DNA of 26,206 nt from Spirochaetia bacterium. GTDB lineage: Bacteria; Spirochaetota; Spirochaetia; Sphaerochaetales; Sphaerochaetaceae. Below the pieces are notes generated by a model that searched no databases, was not told the origin of the DNA, and was given only the letters and a program-made list of their open reading frames with translations. Location: contig CAAGIP010000043.1 in NCBI GenBank assembly GCA_900769955.1, positions 1 through 26,206 of the forward strand, given 5' to 3'. This document shows positions 1 through 7,738 of the stretch, piece by piece. A program made the translations under genes and the position numbers. Numbering within the stretch: position 1 is the first letter of the stretch; each line of letters starts with the position of its first letter.

Positions 1-690
1 ATGGGCCTTGTGAGCATGTACCTCGGAGGTGTCTCCGCAATCACAATGTACCTTTTCTTTCTTGTAAGCGCCGCCTTCATCGGAAAACTTTCAAAGAGGA
101 TAAGGGGTCTTGATAAAATCCAGAAGAAGGGCGGACGGCGTGATGCAGTTCAGGTGCTTGCAAACGGAACAGCCGCACTTGCTTCCATAGTCCTTTACCG
201 CGTCACGGGAGACAGTATTTTCCTTATCGTCTTCTCAGCCGCCCTCGGTGAGGCCGCGGCCGATACCTGGGGAGGGGACATAGGGGTGCTTTCAAAGGAT
301 CCTCCAATATCGGTAATCACATGGATGCCTGTGGAAAGGGGACTTTCCGGAGGAATTTCCCTGCTTGGCTGCGGTGCATCACTGCTTGCATCGGCACTCT
401 ATGGCATATTCTGCTACTCCGTGTTTGCGGAAAGTCTTTCCGCCGCCATTCTCGTAACGGCCTCAGCCTTTGCGGGCTCACTTCTTGACAGCGTGCTCGG
501 AGGCTCCGTTCAGGTCCACTATGAGGATGAAAAGACAGGGCGCCTTACCGAGATCGAACGTGATGAAAACGGGAAGGCAAGAAGAAGAGTGCGCGGAATA
601 AGGTTTTTCAATAACGATGCGGTCAATTTCACAAGCAATGTGTTTTCCGCGCTCATGGCGCTTTCCGTATGCCTTATTTTGGGAGTTTAG
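1..690 (+). CDS. DUF92 family integral membrane protein (5' end probably cut by the window)
   Basis: The protein matches the DUF92 family (TIGR00297 type), whose plant member VTE6 is a phytyl-phosphate kinase; the bacterial role is not established. Seen here: a hydrophobic segment at about residues 10-28, the family block KKGGRRDAVQVLANG (about 42-56), the block GEAAADTWGGDIG (about 83-95), ERGLSGGISLLG (about 113-124), and SLLDSVLGGSVQ (about 160-171), then a hydrophobic C-terminal tail. An ATG lies exactly at base 1, but family members normally carry one or more extra membrane segments before the FFLVSAA segment, so I think the true start lies upstream and this is the C-terminal 229 residues. 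A 78-bp gap follows before groEL. Family assignment is fairly safe; substrate unknown. Confidence 0.75.
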   Translation: MGLVSMYLGGVSAITMYLFFLVSAAFIGKLSKRIRGLDKIQKKGGRRDAVQVLANGTAALASIVLYRVTGDSIFLIVFSAALGEAAADTWGGDIGVLSKDPPISVITWMPVERGLSGGISLLGCGASLLASALYGIFCYSVFAESLSAAILVTASAFAGSLLDSVLGGSVQVHYEDEKTGRLTEIERDENGKARRRVRGIRFFNNDAVNFTSNVFSALMALSVCLILGV

Positions 691-694
691 ACAC

Positions 695-723
695 TTGCCG
701 ATAAGGGAAAACTTCAGTATGTT
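695..723 (+). promoter_or_regulatory. Candidate groEL promoter
   Basis: TTGCCG (695-700) and TATGTT (718-723) are separated by exactly 17 bp, each matching four of six bases of the sigma-70 consensus. A good ribosome site (AAGGAG near 756-761) follows before the groEL ATG. I looked for a CIRCE/HrcA operator (TTAGCACTC-N9-GAGTGCTAA) in 691-768 and do not see one, so heat control by HrcA is not supported here. Confidence 0.4.
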
Positions 724-768
724 ATCACATGCAGGTTTGAAAACGAACAAGATATAAGGAGATAGAAA

Positions 769-2400
769 ATGGCTAAACAGTTACAGTTCAATGAAGAGGC
801 CAGAAAGTCACTGGTAAACGGTGTTGAGAAGATCTCAAAGGCCGTCATGACCACACTCGGCCCCAAGGGAAGACTTGTCCTGCTCGATAAGAAGTACGGT
901 GCTCCCACAGTGACAAAGGACGGTGTTTCCGTTGCACGTGAGATTGAGCTCGAGGATCCGTTCGAGAACATGGGCGCACAGCTTCTCAAGGAAGTTGCTT
1001 CAAAGACTAACGATGTTGCCGGTGACGGTACAACTACAGCCACAGTGCTCGCTTATGCCATCACTAAGGAAGGCATGAAGAGTGTTGCCGCAGGTGTCAA
1101 CCCCATGGGTATCAGGAGAGGTATCGACAAGGCGGTAAAGCTTACTGTTGAGGAAATCAGGAAGGACGCGAAGATGATCCAGGAGAAGGAAGAGATCGCA
1201 CAGGTTGCTTCAATCTCCGCAAACAACGACAGGACCATCGGTGATGAGATCGCAAATGCAATGGACAAGGTCGGTAAGGACGGCGTCATCACTGTTGAGG
1301 AATCAAAGACAATCGAGACAACAGTTGACTTCGTCGAAGGCATGCAGTTCGACCGCGGTTATCTTTCCGCTTACTTCTGCAACAACAGAGACACCATGAC
1401 AAGTGTCATGGAAAACCCGTACATCCTCATCTACGACAAGAAGATTTCAAATATGAAGGATCTTCTTCCCGTTCTTGAGAAGGTAGTTCAGACAGGAAAG
1501 GGCCTTCTGATCATCGCTGAGGATGTTGACGGTGAGGCTCTCACAACCCTCGTTCTCAACTCAGTGCGCGGTACTATCAACGTCGTTGCAGTCAAGGCTC
1601 CCGGTTTCGGTGACAGAAGAAAGGCAATGCTCGAGGATATCGCCGTTCTCACAGGCGGTCAGGTCATTACCGAAGAGCTCGGCATGAAGCTTGAGAACGC
1701 TGACCTTGCAAGCCTCGGACGCGCAAAGAGCGTTAAGGTCGAGAAGGAGAACACAACCATCATCAACGGTGCAGGTTCAACAGATGCCATCCGCGACAGA
1801 ATCGCACAGATCAAGAACCAGATCGTGGACTGCACTTCAGACTACGACAGGGAGAAGCTTCAGGAGCGCCTTGCAAAGCTCGCTGGCGGTGTTGCCCTCA
1901 TCAACGTCGGTGCCGCAACCGAAGTTGAACTCAAGGAGAAGAAGCACAGAGTTGAGGATGCTCTCTCAGCAACCCGTGCGGCAATTGAGGAAGGTGTCAT
2001 CCCCGGAGGCGGTGTTGCCCTCGTACAGGCAGTCAACGCACTTGCATCTGCAGATCTTTCAGACCTCACAGAGGATGAGAAGGTCGGTTTCAACATCGTC
2101 AAGAGAGCTCTTGAGGAGCCTATCAGACAGATCGCAGCCAATGCAGGCCTTGACGGTGCCGTCATTGCAGACCACTGCAAGAACGAGAAGAAGGGTGTCG
2201 GCTTCGATGCAAACGCAATGAAGTGGGTCGACATGGTCGAGGCCGGTATCATCGATCCTGCCAAGGTCACGAGATCAGCACTCCAGAATGCGGCTTCAAT
2301 CGCAGCACTCATCCTTACAACTGAGTGTGCAGTCACTGACATTCCCGCACCGGAACCTGCAGTTCCCGCAGGCGCAAACCCTGGCATGGGCATGATGTGA
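769..2400 (+). CDS. groEL: Chaperonin GroEL (Hsp60)
   Basis: GroEL forms the double-heptamer folding chamber in the cytoplasm and works with GroES. The 543-residue length is normal. Seen: the N-terminal block ending in TTLGPKGR, the ATP-binding block VTKDGVSVAREIELEDP, the GDGTTTATVLA phosphate-binding loop (about residues 85-95), the catalytic aspartate region near LINVGAATEVELKEKKHRVEDAL, and a C-terminal GMGMM tail, a short form of the usual GGM repeat. Start chosen for the AAGGAG site 8 nt upstream and the standard MAKQL opening. groES is not adjacent, unlike the groESL arrangement of many bacteria, although separated genes also occur. It is monocistronic, with its own promoter candidate and a terminator directly downstream. 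Codon use is strongly biased, as expected of a highly expressed gene. Confidence 0.98.
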   Translation: MAKQLQFNEEARKSLVNGVEKISKAVMTTLGPKGRLVLLDKKYGAPTVTKDGVSVAREIELEDPFENMGAQLLKEVASKTNDVAGDGTTTATVLAYAITKEGMKSVAAGVNPMGIRRGIDKAVKLTVEEIRKDAKMIQEKEEIAQVASISANNDRTIGDEIANAMDKVGKDGVITVEESKTIETTVDFVEGMQFDRGYLSAYFCNNRDTMTSVMENPYILIYDKKISNMKDLLPVLEKVVQTGKGLLIIAEDVDGEALTTLVLNSVRGTINVVAVKAPGFGDRRKAMLEDIAVLTGGQVITEELGMKLENADLASLGRAKSVKVEKENTTIINGAGSTDAIRDRIAQIKNQIVDCTSDYDREKLQERLAKLAGGVALINVGAATEVELKEKKHRVEDALSATRAAIEEGVIPGGGVALVQAVNALASADLSDLTEDEKVGFNIVKRALEEPIRQIAANAGLDGAVIADHCKNEKKGVGFDANAMKWVDMVEAGIIDPAKVTRSALQNAASIAALILTTECAVTDIPAPEPAVPAGANPGMGMM

Positions 2401-2418
2401 TAACACCATCAGCAGAAT

Positions 2419-2445
2419 AAGGACACCTTCGGGTGTCCTTTTTTC
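2419..2445 (+). terminator. Rho-independent terminator after groEL
   Basis: GGACACC (2421-2427) pairs perfectly with GGTGTCC (2432-2438) around a TTCG tetraloop closed by C-G, an exceptionally stable loop type. Flanking AA/TT extends the stem and six T residues follow (2439-2444). Confidence 0.93.
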
Positions 2446-2469
2446 ATCTTTTGTGATATCTGTTTTCCC

Positions 2470-3672
2470 ATGGGAAAAGTAACTGTCACGACACTGACTC
2501 CGGAGGGACTTTTAAAGCGTTTTTCATCCCTTCCGCCATATAAGACATATTACAGCTGGGACGCGGGACGCACTGCAGATCTCATTTCAGACATAGATGC
2601 TTCCTCAGGAAGCGGAGGATACTCGCTCGGAACCGTCATATTCTGCGGCGATGAACTTGTTGACGGGGCCGCAAGGATAATAACCCTTTCTCTCATCTTC
2701 CGCGCCCTGGGTCTTGAATACCCTCACATCGAGAAGTACTGGACTCCCGAAGAGCTAAGGCGAATCAAGGACAACCAGCGTGTCATCTCGAGAAGCCTTG
2801 CCGGTATCGACAGGACCCGCTTTAAGAAGACGCTCCTGAAAGAAACCTTTCTTACATGCATAACCACGGAGGAGCTTACCGATTCCTTCAGCTTCTTTGA
2901 CAGCGGACGCGAGAGGGGGCGCGAACTTGACTGTGCCGACATACTCAAGGCATACCACCTGGTCAGCATGAGGGGAGACAGTGAGGCTGACAAGAGCGAT
3001 GCGGTCACGAAGTGGGAAAGTGTCAGAAAGGACGACCTTTTACACCTTCTTTCCCTTCAGGCGATGCTCTGGCACTGGCTTAGGGGTGAGGGAGCCTCCC
3101 CGCTTACAAAGGAGCACTCATTTCTCTTTGAGGGTGTCGGGAAGGACAGAAAGTACCCTTACGTCCAGCGTGTGGTGCGCTCAGGCTTCTGCCTTGAGAG
3201 CCCCATGATCAACGGAAAGTGGTTCTTTGACCACACCTTCCACTATCTTGCGCTGCTTGGCGATGTATATGCCATGATGAAAAGGGTTATTCCGTCCGTT
3301 CAATCCAGAGTGGATCTTTCAAATCCCAGTGAGGAGAGGTGCATGGATCTCTTCCTTTCACTTGCGCTCTTTGCCGCGGACCGTTTCGGAGAGGATACAT
3401 ACATCCTTCTTCCAAAGCTTTTCATGTACTCCTTCTCGCTGAGGCTTGAAAATGCGTCAGTTACCCTTGAGCGCATTAACTCACACGTGCTTGCAAAGGA
3501 TTCTATGCTTACCGCGATAAGGTACGCATCCGATGTGTCCGAGGTGCTCTCCTATAACCTTGCAATCCACCTTGACGGCATGAAGAACATCGCATTCAGG
3601 ACAAGGGGACCCGTAAGGGACATCGACTTCGAAAAGGATTTCGACTACTGGCTTAAGGAGGATGTGCGATGA
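2470..3672 (+). CDS. DUF262 family protein with eroded signature motifs (first of a tandem pair)
   Basis: This belongs to the DUF262 (GmrSD N-terminal, ParB/Srx-like) family. The DUF262 core is recognisable: LPPYKTYYSW (residues 21-30) stands where canonical members have IPxYQRxYxW, and VDGAARIITL (about 64-73) stands where they have VDGQQRLTxL, so both glutamine/arginine elements tied to nucleotide use in GmrS, SspE and BrxU have changed. A second family block is retained at 142-164, with FFDS, RGREL and DILKAYHL recognisable. The C-terminal third has the helical FFD...F pattern of DUF262-only proteins. No HNH/DUF1524 nuclease domain follows. The gene sits 25 bp after the groEL terminator with no clear Shine-Dalgarno at ATG 2470, and no upstream in-frame start exists. 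Its last four bases (ATGA) overlap the next DUF262 gene, so the two are almost certainly co-translated. Likely a non-catalytic partner; function unknown. Confidence 0.72.
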   Translation: MGKVTVTTLTPEGLLKRFSSLPPYKTYYSWDAGRTADLISDIDASSGSGGYSLGTVIFCGDELVDGAARIITLSLIFRALGLEYPHIEKYWTPEELRRIKDNQRVISRSLAGIDRTRFKKTLLKETFLTCITTEELTDSFSFFDSGRERGRELDCADILKAYHLVSMRGDSEADKSDAVTKWESVRKDDLLHLLSLQAMLWHWLRGEGASPLTKEHSFLFEGVGKDRKYPYVQRVVRSGFCLESPMINGKWFFDHTFHYLALLGDVYAMMKRVIPSVQSRVDLSNPSEERCMDLFLSLALFAADRFGEDTYILLPKLFMYSFSLRLENASVTLERINSHVLAKDSMLTAIRYASDVSEVLSYNLAIHLDGMKNIAFRTRGPVRDIDFEKDFDYWLKEDVR

Positions 3673-5021
3673 TCGAGATGCTGAAGCTCGGCGCCCTGCT
3701 TGAGAGCGACCGCTATGTCATACCTGTCTATCAGAGGGAATTTGCCTGGAGTGCCGAGGAGCTGATGAGACTTGTGAAGGATATTGAGAGTGCCAGGTGC
3801 TCCGGCAGAAGCGAGTACTACATAGGCACGCTCGTCGCATTCCATGACGGTGATGTGTATGAAGTGGTTGACGGGCAACAGCGCCTGACCGCGCTCTCGC
3901 TTCTCTTTTCCCTTTCAGGAGACGGACGCGGGATAAGACTTTCCTATGAGTCCCGTCCCTCATCCGTGGAGAGTCTTGAGGAGCTGAGAAGAGGGAAGGG
4001 CGGTAAGGGCCACATATTCTTCTCCTCTGCCCAATACCTTGCCGAGGCACTCAAAAGCACTGACAGGAAACTGTTCTTTTCCTATATGAGGGAGCATGTC
4101 TTCATCCTGAGAACGTGCCTCAGGCCCTCGGTTGACCTCAACAGATACTTCAAGATAATGAATTCCAGGACTGAGCAGTGCACGAGAGGTGATGTAGTCT
4201 TCTCATATCTCTTCTCAAAGCTTTCCGACCCTAAGGAACGCGAGATCGCGAAAGTGTCGTGGAAGGGACTGGCAGACATGTCCCACTTCCTGGCCGGAGG
4301 AATTCCCGAGCGGCTTTACAACAGGATGATTTACGGGGACGGCATTGCACCGCTGACATGTTCTGAAAGCGATAAGTGGTGGCCGATGATAAAGAGCCAC
4401 ACTGAGGGTGACGGGGACAGTATATTCGCAAGTCTTGACGATGCGCTTGTCTTTGACAGCGAGGAGTTCATCCGTCCTCAGGTAAGAAGCGAGAAGGGAC
4501 AGAGGTTTTATTCCGTAGTTTCATTCGATGAGTTCCTGCTCATCGCGGCAGGACTTTTCACAGGCGAAAAGACATGTACCGACGACAGGGCGCTTACCGA
4601 TGTGTACCGCGCAATCGTCTCAGAGTGGGATGACGGTGATGTCAGGGCATTTCTGCACTTCATCCTGAAGCTGAGATGCCTTTTCGATACATATATAATA
4701 AAGAGGGAAGGGGATGAGTGGTGTCTGCTTAAGTACCGTGACATAAATGAGTACACTCCTGCATTCGGCTCAGACGGACACAGCCTTATAGTTGCCCAGA
4801 GTCTTTTCGCGGCTTCATCAGATCCCTTCAGCTGGCTTGGCTCCGTGCTTTCATTCCTGCTTTTACATCCCGATGCAACGGGTGCTTCCCTTTTGGAATA
4901 CCTTGGAACCCTTAAGGGAGAAGGACACAGGTTTGAGCTTTACCGTGAGGAATACTTCTCTAACGGCCTTCCTTCCCCGCCCTACCTTGTGGAGGATAAT
5001 GGAAAACTCCGGAGAGTTTGA
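3669..5021 (+). CDS. DUF262 family protein with intact YQR and DGQQR motifs (second of a tandem pair)
   Basis: Canonical DUF262 domain: IPVYQREFAW (residues 18-27), YYIGTLV (about 50-56), VDGQQRLTALSLLF (about 67-80). A family block YFKIMNSRTEQ (160-170) matches the YFxIMNxRGEQL element of related proteins, with threonine in place of glycine. In GmrSD, SspE and BrxU this domain uses the DGQQR motif for NTP binding or hydrolysis and is fused to a DUF1524 HNH nuclease; here the C-terminal ~230 residues show no H..P or HNH motif, so direct DNA cleavage is not supported. At 450 residues it seems short beside relatives I recall. It overlaps the preceding gene by ATGA. Known relatives are modification-dependent restriction enzymes, but many DUF262-only proteins have no assigned role, so a defence function is inference only. 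Confidence 0.8.
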   Translation: MIEMLKLGALLESDRYVIPVYQREFAWSAEELMRLVKDIESARCSGRSEYYIGTLVAFHDGDVYEVVDGQQRLTALSLLFSLSGDGRGIRLSYESRPSSVESLEELRRGKGGKGHIFFSSAQYLAEALKSTDRKLFFSYMREHVFILRTCLRPSVDLNRYFKIMNSRTEQCTRGDVVFSYLFSKLSDPKEREIAKVSWKGLADMSHFLAGGIPERLYNRMIYGDGIAPLTCSESDKWWPMIKSHTEGDGDSIFASLDDALVFDSEEFIRPQVRSEKGQRFYSVVSFDEFLLIAAGLFTGEKTCTDDRALTDVYRAIVSEWDDGDVRAFLHFILKLRCLFDTYIIKREGDEWCLLKYRDINEYTPAFGSDGHSLIVAQSLFAASSDPFSWLGSVLSFLLLHPDATGASLLEYLGTLKGEGHRFELYREEYFSNGLPSPPYLVEDNGKLRRV

Positions 5022-5091
5022 TTAATTTTCCGTCGGGGTAATTCCTAAAAGATTCACACATATGTAATATCAGAAACGGAGGTGTTCGTTC

Positions 5092-6285
5092 ATGAACTTT
5101 ATTTTCATTTCACCGCAGTTCCCCCACACATACTGGAACTTCTGTGCACGACTTAAGAAAAACGGTATCAACGTCCTTGGCATAGGCGATACTCCCTATG
5201 ACCAGCTTTCAAATGAGCTGAGGGGCTCACTAACTGAGTACTATCGTGTCACGAATATGGAATCCTACGATGAGATGTTCAGGGCAGTGGCCTTCTTCTC
5301 ATACAAATACGGTAAGATTGACTGGCTTGAATCAAACAACGAATACTGGCTTGAGCAGGATGCAAGACTCAGGACCGACTTCAACATCACGACAGGCGTG
5401 AACTCAAAGGGTATTGCAAAGTACAAGTCAAAGTACGAGATGAAGAAGTACTATGCAAAGGCAGGAGTTCCGACAGCCAGGATTTCAAAGGTATCTGACC
5501 TTAAGAAGGCAAAAGCATTCCTTGACGATATCGGGGGCTACCCCATCATCGCCAAGCCCGAGTGCGGTGTCGGTGCCTCCCACACATATAAGATCACGAA
5601 TGACAGGGAGCTTGATGAGTTCTTTGCCACAAAGCCCGATGTGGCTTACGTCATGGAGGAGTTCATTGAGGGGGATATTGTATCCTATGATGTGATAACC
5701 AACGATAAGTGCGAACCTCTCTTTGAGTCCATGACATGCTGGCCTCCATCAATTGCCGACATCGTGAACAATAAGCTCGATCTCGACTATTACACTGCAG
5801 CCGATGTTCCCGATTCCCTCAGAAAGCTCGGAAGGGCAACCGTAAAGGCCTTTGACGTGAAATCCCGCTTCGTCCACCTGGAGTACTTCCGTCTGAAGAA
5901 GGATAAGAAAGGTCTTGGAAAGAAGGGTGATTTCGTCGGACTTGAAGTCAACATGAGACCTGCCGGAGGTTACACTCCCGACATGATGAACTGGGCTCAT
6001 GCAACGGATGTTTATCAGATCTGGGCAGACATGGTTGCCTTCAACGAAAGAAGGGTCCCCGATCTTAAGATGGATCACTGCTGCGTATATGCATCCAGAA
6101 GGGACTGCTATAACTATAAGCACAGCTGGGATGAGGTAATGGAAAAGTACCGCGGAAAGATCGTGATGGCAGAGCGCCTTCCTGCCCTCTGGTACGATGC
6201 GATGGGCAACTACATGTTCACTGCCCATGCCGATGACGATGCGGCCGCAGCGGAATTCATCGCATTTGTCGGGGAGAGAGCGTGA
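5092..6285 (+). CDS. ATP-grasp domain protein (carboxylate-amine/thiol ligase-like)
   Basis: A 397-residue ATP-grasp enzyme. Such enzymes activate a carboxylate as an acyl-phosphate and join it to an amine or thiol. Seen: an N-terminal Rossmann-like pre-ATP-grasp region opening FIFISPQFP, the ATP-binding beta strand and loop GGYPIIAKPECGVGASH (148-164), the acidic EEFIEGDIVSYD hinge region, and the metal-binding GLEVNMRPAGG block (about 283-293). The substrate cannot be read from sequence. Start is supported by GGAGGTG about 8 nt upstream. A possible weak promoter (TTCCTA 5042, TAATAT 5065) lies in the 70-bp gap before it. The downstream esterase overlaps its stop codon, suggesting a shared pathway, for example making and trimming an amide or ester product. 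Confidence 0.85.
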   Translation: MNFIFISPQFPHTYWNFCARLKKNGINVLGIGDTPYDQLSNELRGSLTEYYRVTNMESYDEMFRAVAFFSYKYGKIDWLESNNEYWLEQDARLRTDFNITTGVNSKGIAKYKSKYEMKKYYAKAGVPTARISKVSDLKKAKAFLDDIGGYPIIAKPECGVGASHTYKITNDRELDEFFATKPDVAYVMEEFIEGDIVSYDVITNDKCEPLFESMTCWPPSIADIVNNKLDLDYYTAADVPDSLRKLGRATVKAFDVKSRFVHLEYFRLKKDKKGLGKKGDFVGLEVNMRPAGGYTPDMMNWAHATDVYQIWADMVAFNERRVPDLKMDHCCVYASRRDCYNYKHSWDEVMEKYRGKIVMAERLPALWYDAMGNYMFTAHADDDAAAAEFIAFVGERA

Positions 6286-7034
6286 TGGAAGGAAAGGTAA
6301 GAACCTCATATTCAGAGATTCTCGGTATGGACATGTCCTATAAAACCTTCGGAAAAAGGGGAGGCAGGCTGTGCATTGCCTTCGCTCCCCAGAACGGAAG
6401 GTACTGGGACTTTGAGAACTTCGGCATGGTGGAAACGATCATGCCGTGGATCGATAGGGGTGAGATTTACCTCGTGCTTGCAGACAGCATGGATGAGATC
6501 TCGTGGTCCGGAAAGGATATCCCGGGCTCTGTCAGGGCGGAAAACCAGGAGCGCTGGTATCACTACATCATTGACGAGCTCTATCCAGCCGCAAAAAGAC
6601 AGTGCGGGAATAAGGAGAAGGCTATCGCGATCGGCTGCTCAATGGGCGGCTACCATGCGGGAAACTTCTTCTTCCGCCGACCTGACAAGTTCTCAGCGAT
6701 GGTTTCCCTTTCGGGAACGTTCAACTCCGATCTCTTCTTCGGCTCCTACATGGACAGTGTCCTCTACGACAACTGCCCTGCCGCATTCTTAAGGAACATG
6801 CCCCTCGACCACCCCTGGGTTAAGCTCTACCGCGAGAGCACGATAATAACATGCTGCGGACAGGGTGCCTGGGAAGAGGACCTGTTAAGAGGCACGAGGG
6901 AACTTGACGGGATTCTTACCTCTATGGATATTCCCCACTTCTCCGATTACTGGGGGTATGACGTCAATCATGACTGGCCCTGGTGGAGGCTCCAGCTTCC
7001 TTACTTCTTCGAAAACTTCGTCTTAAAGAAATGA
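6285..7034 (+). CDS. Putative esterase, alpha/beta-hydrolase fold
   Basis: The nucleophile elbow IGCSMGG is plain, with Ser119 counted from the ATG at 6285, followed by a HAGNFFFRRPDKF helix as in the esterase D / PF00756-type family. A histidine in DVNHDWPWW near the C-terminus is the likely triad base; the acid is less certain. No signal peptide, so cytoplasmic. The ATG overlaps the ATP-grasp stop codon (TGATG), with GGGGAGAGAG as ribosome site; a GTG three bases earlier is an alternative start. The protein contains many tryptophans and tyrosines. It is the middle gene of an overlapping trio with the ATP-grasp and DUF1653 genes. Substrate unknown. Confidence 0.8.
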   Translation: MEGKVRTSYSEILGMDMSYKTFGKRGGRLCIAFAPQNGRYWDFENFGMVETIMPWIDRGEIYLVLADSMDEISWSGKDIPGSVRAENQERWYHYIIDELYPAAKRQCGNKEKAIAIGCSMGGYHAGNFFFRRPDKFSAMVSLSGTFNSDLFFGSYMDSVLYDNCPAAFLRNMPLDHPWVKLYRESTIITCCGQGAWEEDLLRGTRELDGILTSMDIPHFSDYWGYDVNHDWPWWRLQLPYFFENFVLKK

Positions 7035-7270
7035 TGACAAACGAAATCGAGGAAGGCGGTGTATACAGGCACTTCAAGGGCGCTCTTTATCAGGTGCTTC
7101 ACATCGCGACCCACTCCGAAACCCGTGAGAGGTACGTCGTCTACCGTGCCCTCTACGGGGAAGGCGGAGTGTGGGTCAGACCATATGAGATGTTTGCGTC
7201 TCCCGTGGACAGGGAGAAGTATCCTGACGTGAGACAGACGTGGAGATTCGAGAAAACCGATACTCCTTGA
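7031..7270 (+). CDS. DUF1653 family protein
   Basis: A small 79-residue protein consisting almost wholly of a DUF1653 domain: GVYRHFKGALYQVLHIATHS, then YVVYRALYGEGGVWVRP and EMFASPV are classic family blocks (split here for length). The longer frame beginning at 6983 lies inside the esterase gene; the real start is ATG 7031 or ATG 7034, overlapping the esterase stop. DUF1653 has no settled biochemical role that I know of; it is common as a small stand-alone cytoplasmic protein. Translational coupling to the esterase points to a shared unit, but may be chance packing. Confidence 0.85.
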   Translation: MMTNEIEEGGVYRHFKGALYQVLHIATHSETRERYVVYRALYGEGGVWVRPYEMFASPVDREKYPDVRQTWRFEKTDTP

Positions 7271-7296
7271 CGCCCTGTCTCTTATGATGATATTTT
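7267..7296 (+). promoter_or_regulatory. Candidate promoter for the yajC-secDF-ispH-rex run
   Basis: TTGACG (7267-7272, five of six consensus bases) is followed after 18 bp by TATTTT (7291-7296) preceded by TG at 7288-7289, giving an extended -10. The -35 overlaps the stop of the DUF1653 gene. An AGAGGAA ribosome site precedes the yajC ATG. Confidence 0.45.
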
Positions 7297-7333
7297 TTAT
7301 CTGATATTTTTTTACTGAAAAGAGGAATTAATT

Positions 7334-7729
7334 ATGAATTCAGCTACAGGTTCGATGTGGACCACCTTTATCATGTTCGGTGCCATCATCCTTATCTTCT
7401 ATTTCCTGATCATCAGACCGCAGAAGAAGAGGGATAAAGAGACACAGGCTATGCTTGATGCCCTCAAGAAGGGCGATAAGGTCATCACGATCGGAGGTAT
7501 CCACGGTACCGTTGTCGCTGTCAAGGAAAAGACAGTCGTCATCAAGGTCGATGACAACGCAAGGATCGAGTTCCTTAAGAGTGCCGTTTCAACAGTCGTG
7601 AACAAGGATGCGGCCAAGACAGCTCCGGCAAAGAAGAAGGAAGCCAAGGCTGAAGAGGCAAAGGCTGTTGAAGCAAAGGCGGAAGAAGCCAAGCCTGAAG
7701 AAGCTTCAAAGAGTGAAGAGAACAAATAA
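7334..7729 (+). CDS. yajC: Preprotein translocase accessory subunit YajC
   Basis: YajC is the small inner-membrane partner of SecD and SecF. One transmembrane helix (about residues 9-26, ending FYFLIIRPQKK) is followed by the family block KKGDKVITIGGIHGTVVAV. The tail from about residue 94 is a low-complexity alanine/lysine/glutamate run in which KAEEAKAxEAKAEEAKPEEA repeats with a period near five to ten residues; it is probably a soluble charged helix. At 131 residues it is a little longer than typical YajC because of this tail. secD follows after 9 bp, as in most bacteria. Confidence 0.95.
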   Translation: MNSATGSMWTTFIMFGAIILIFYFLIIRPQKKRDKETQAMLDALKKGDKVITIGGIHGTVVAVKEKTVVIKVDDNARIEFLKSAVSTVVNKDAAKTAPAKKKEAKAEEAKAVEAKAEEAKPEEASKSEENK

Positions 7730-7738
7730 GGAAGAATC

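Noticed and set aside
1053..2393. Several open frames inside groEL on both strands (for example 1691-2221 and 1860-2393)
   Set aside because: They are out-of-frame readings of a strongly codon-biased gene, with no recognisable domains and no ribosome sites.
2470..5021. Calling the DUF262 pair a GmrSD-type restriction enzyme
   Set aside because: There is no DUF1524/HNH domain in either protein and no other defence genes nearby.
6983..7030. Longer start for the DUF1653 protein
   Set aside because: The extra 16 residues lie inside the esterase gene and do not belong to the domain; ATG 7031 or 7034 at the stop overlap is a better start.
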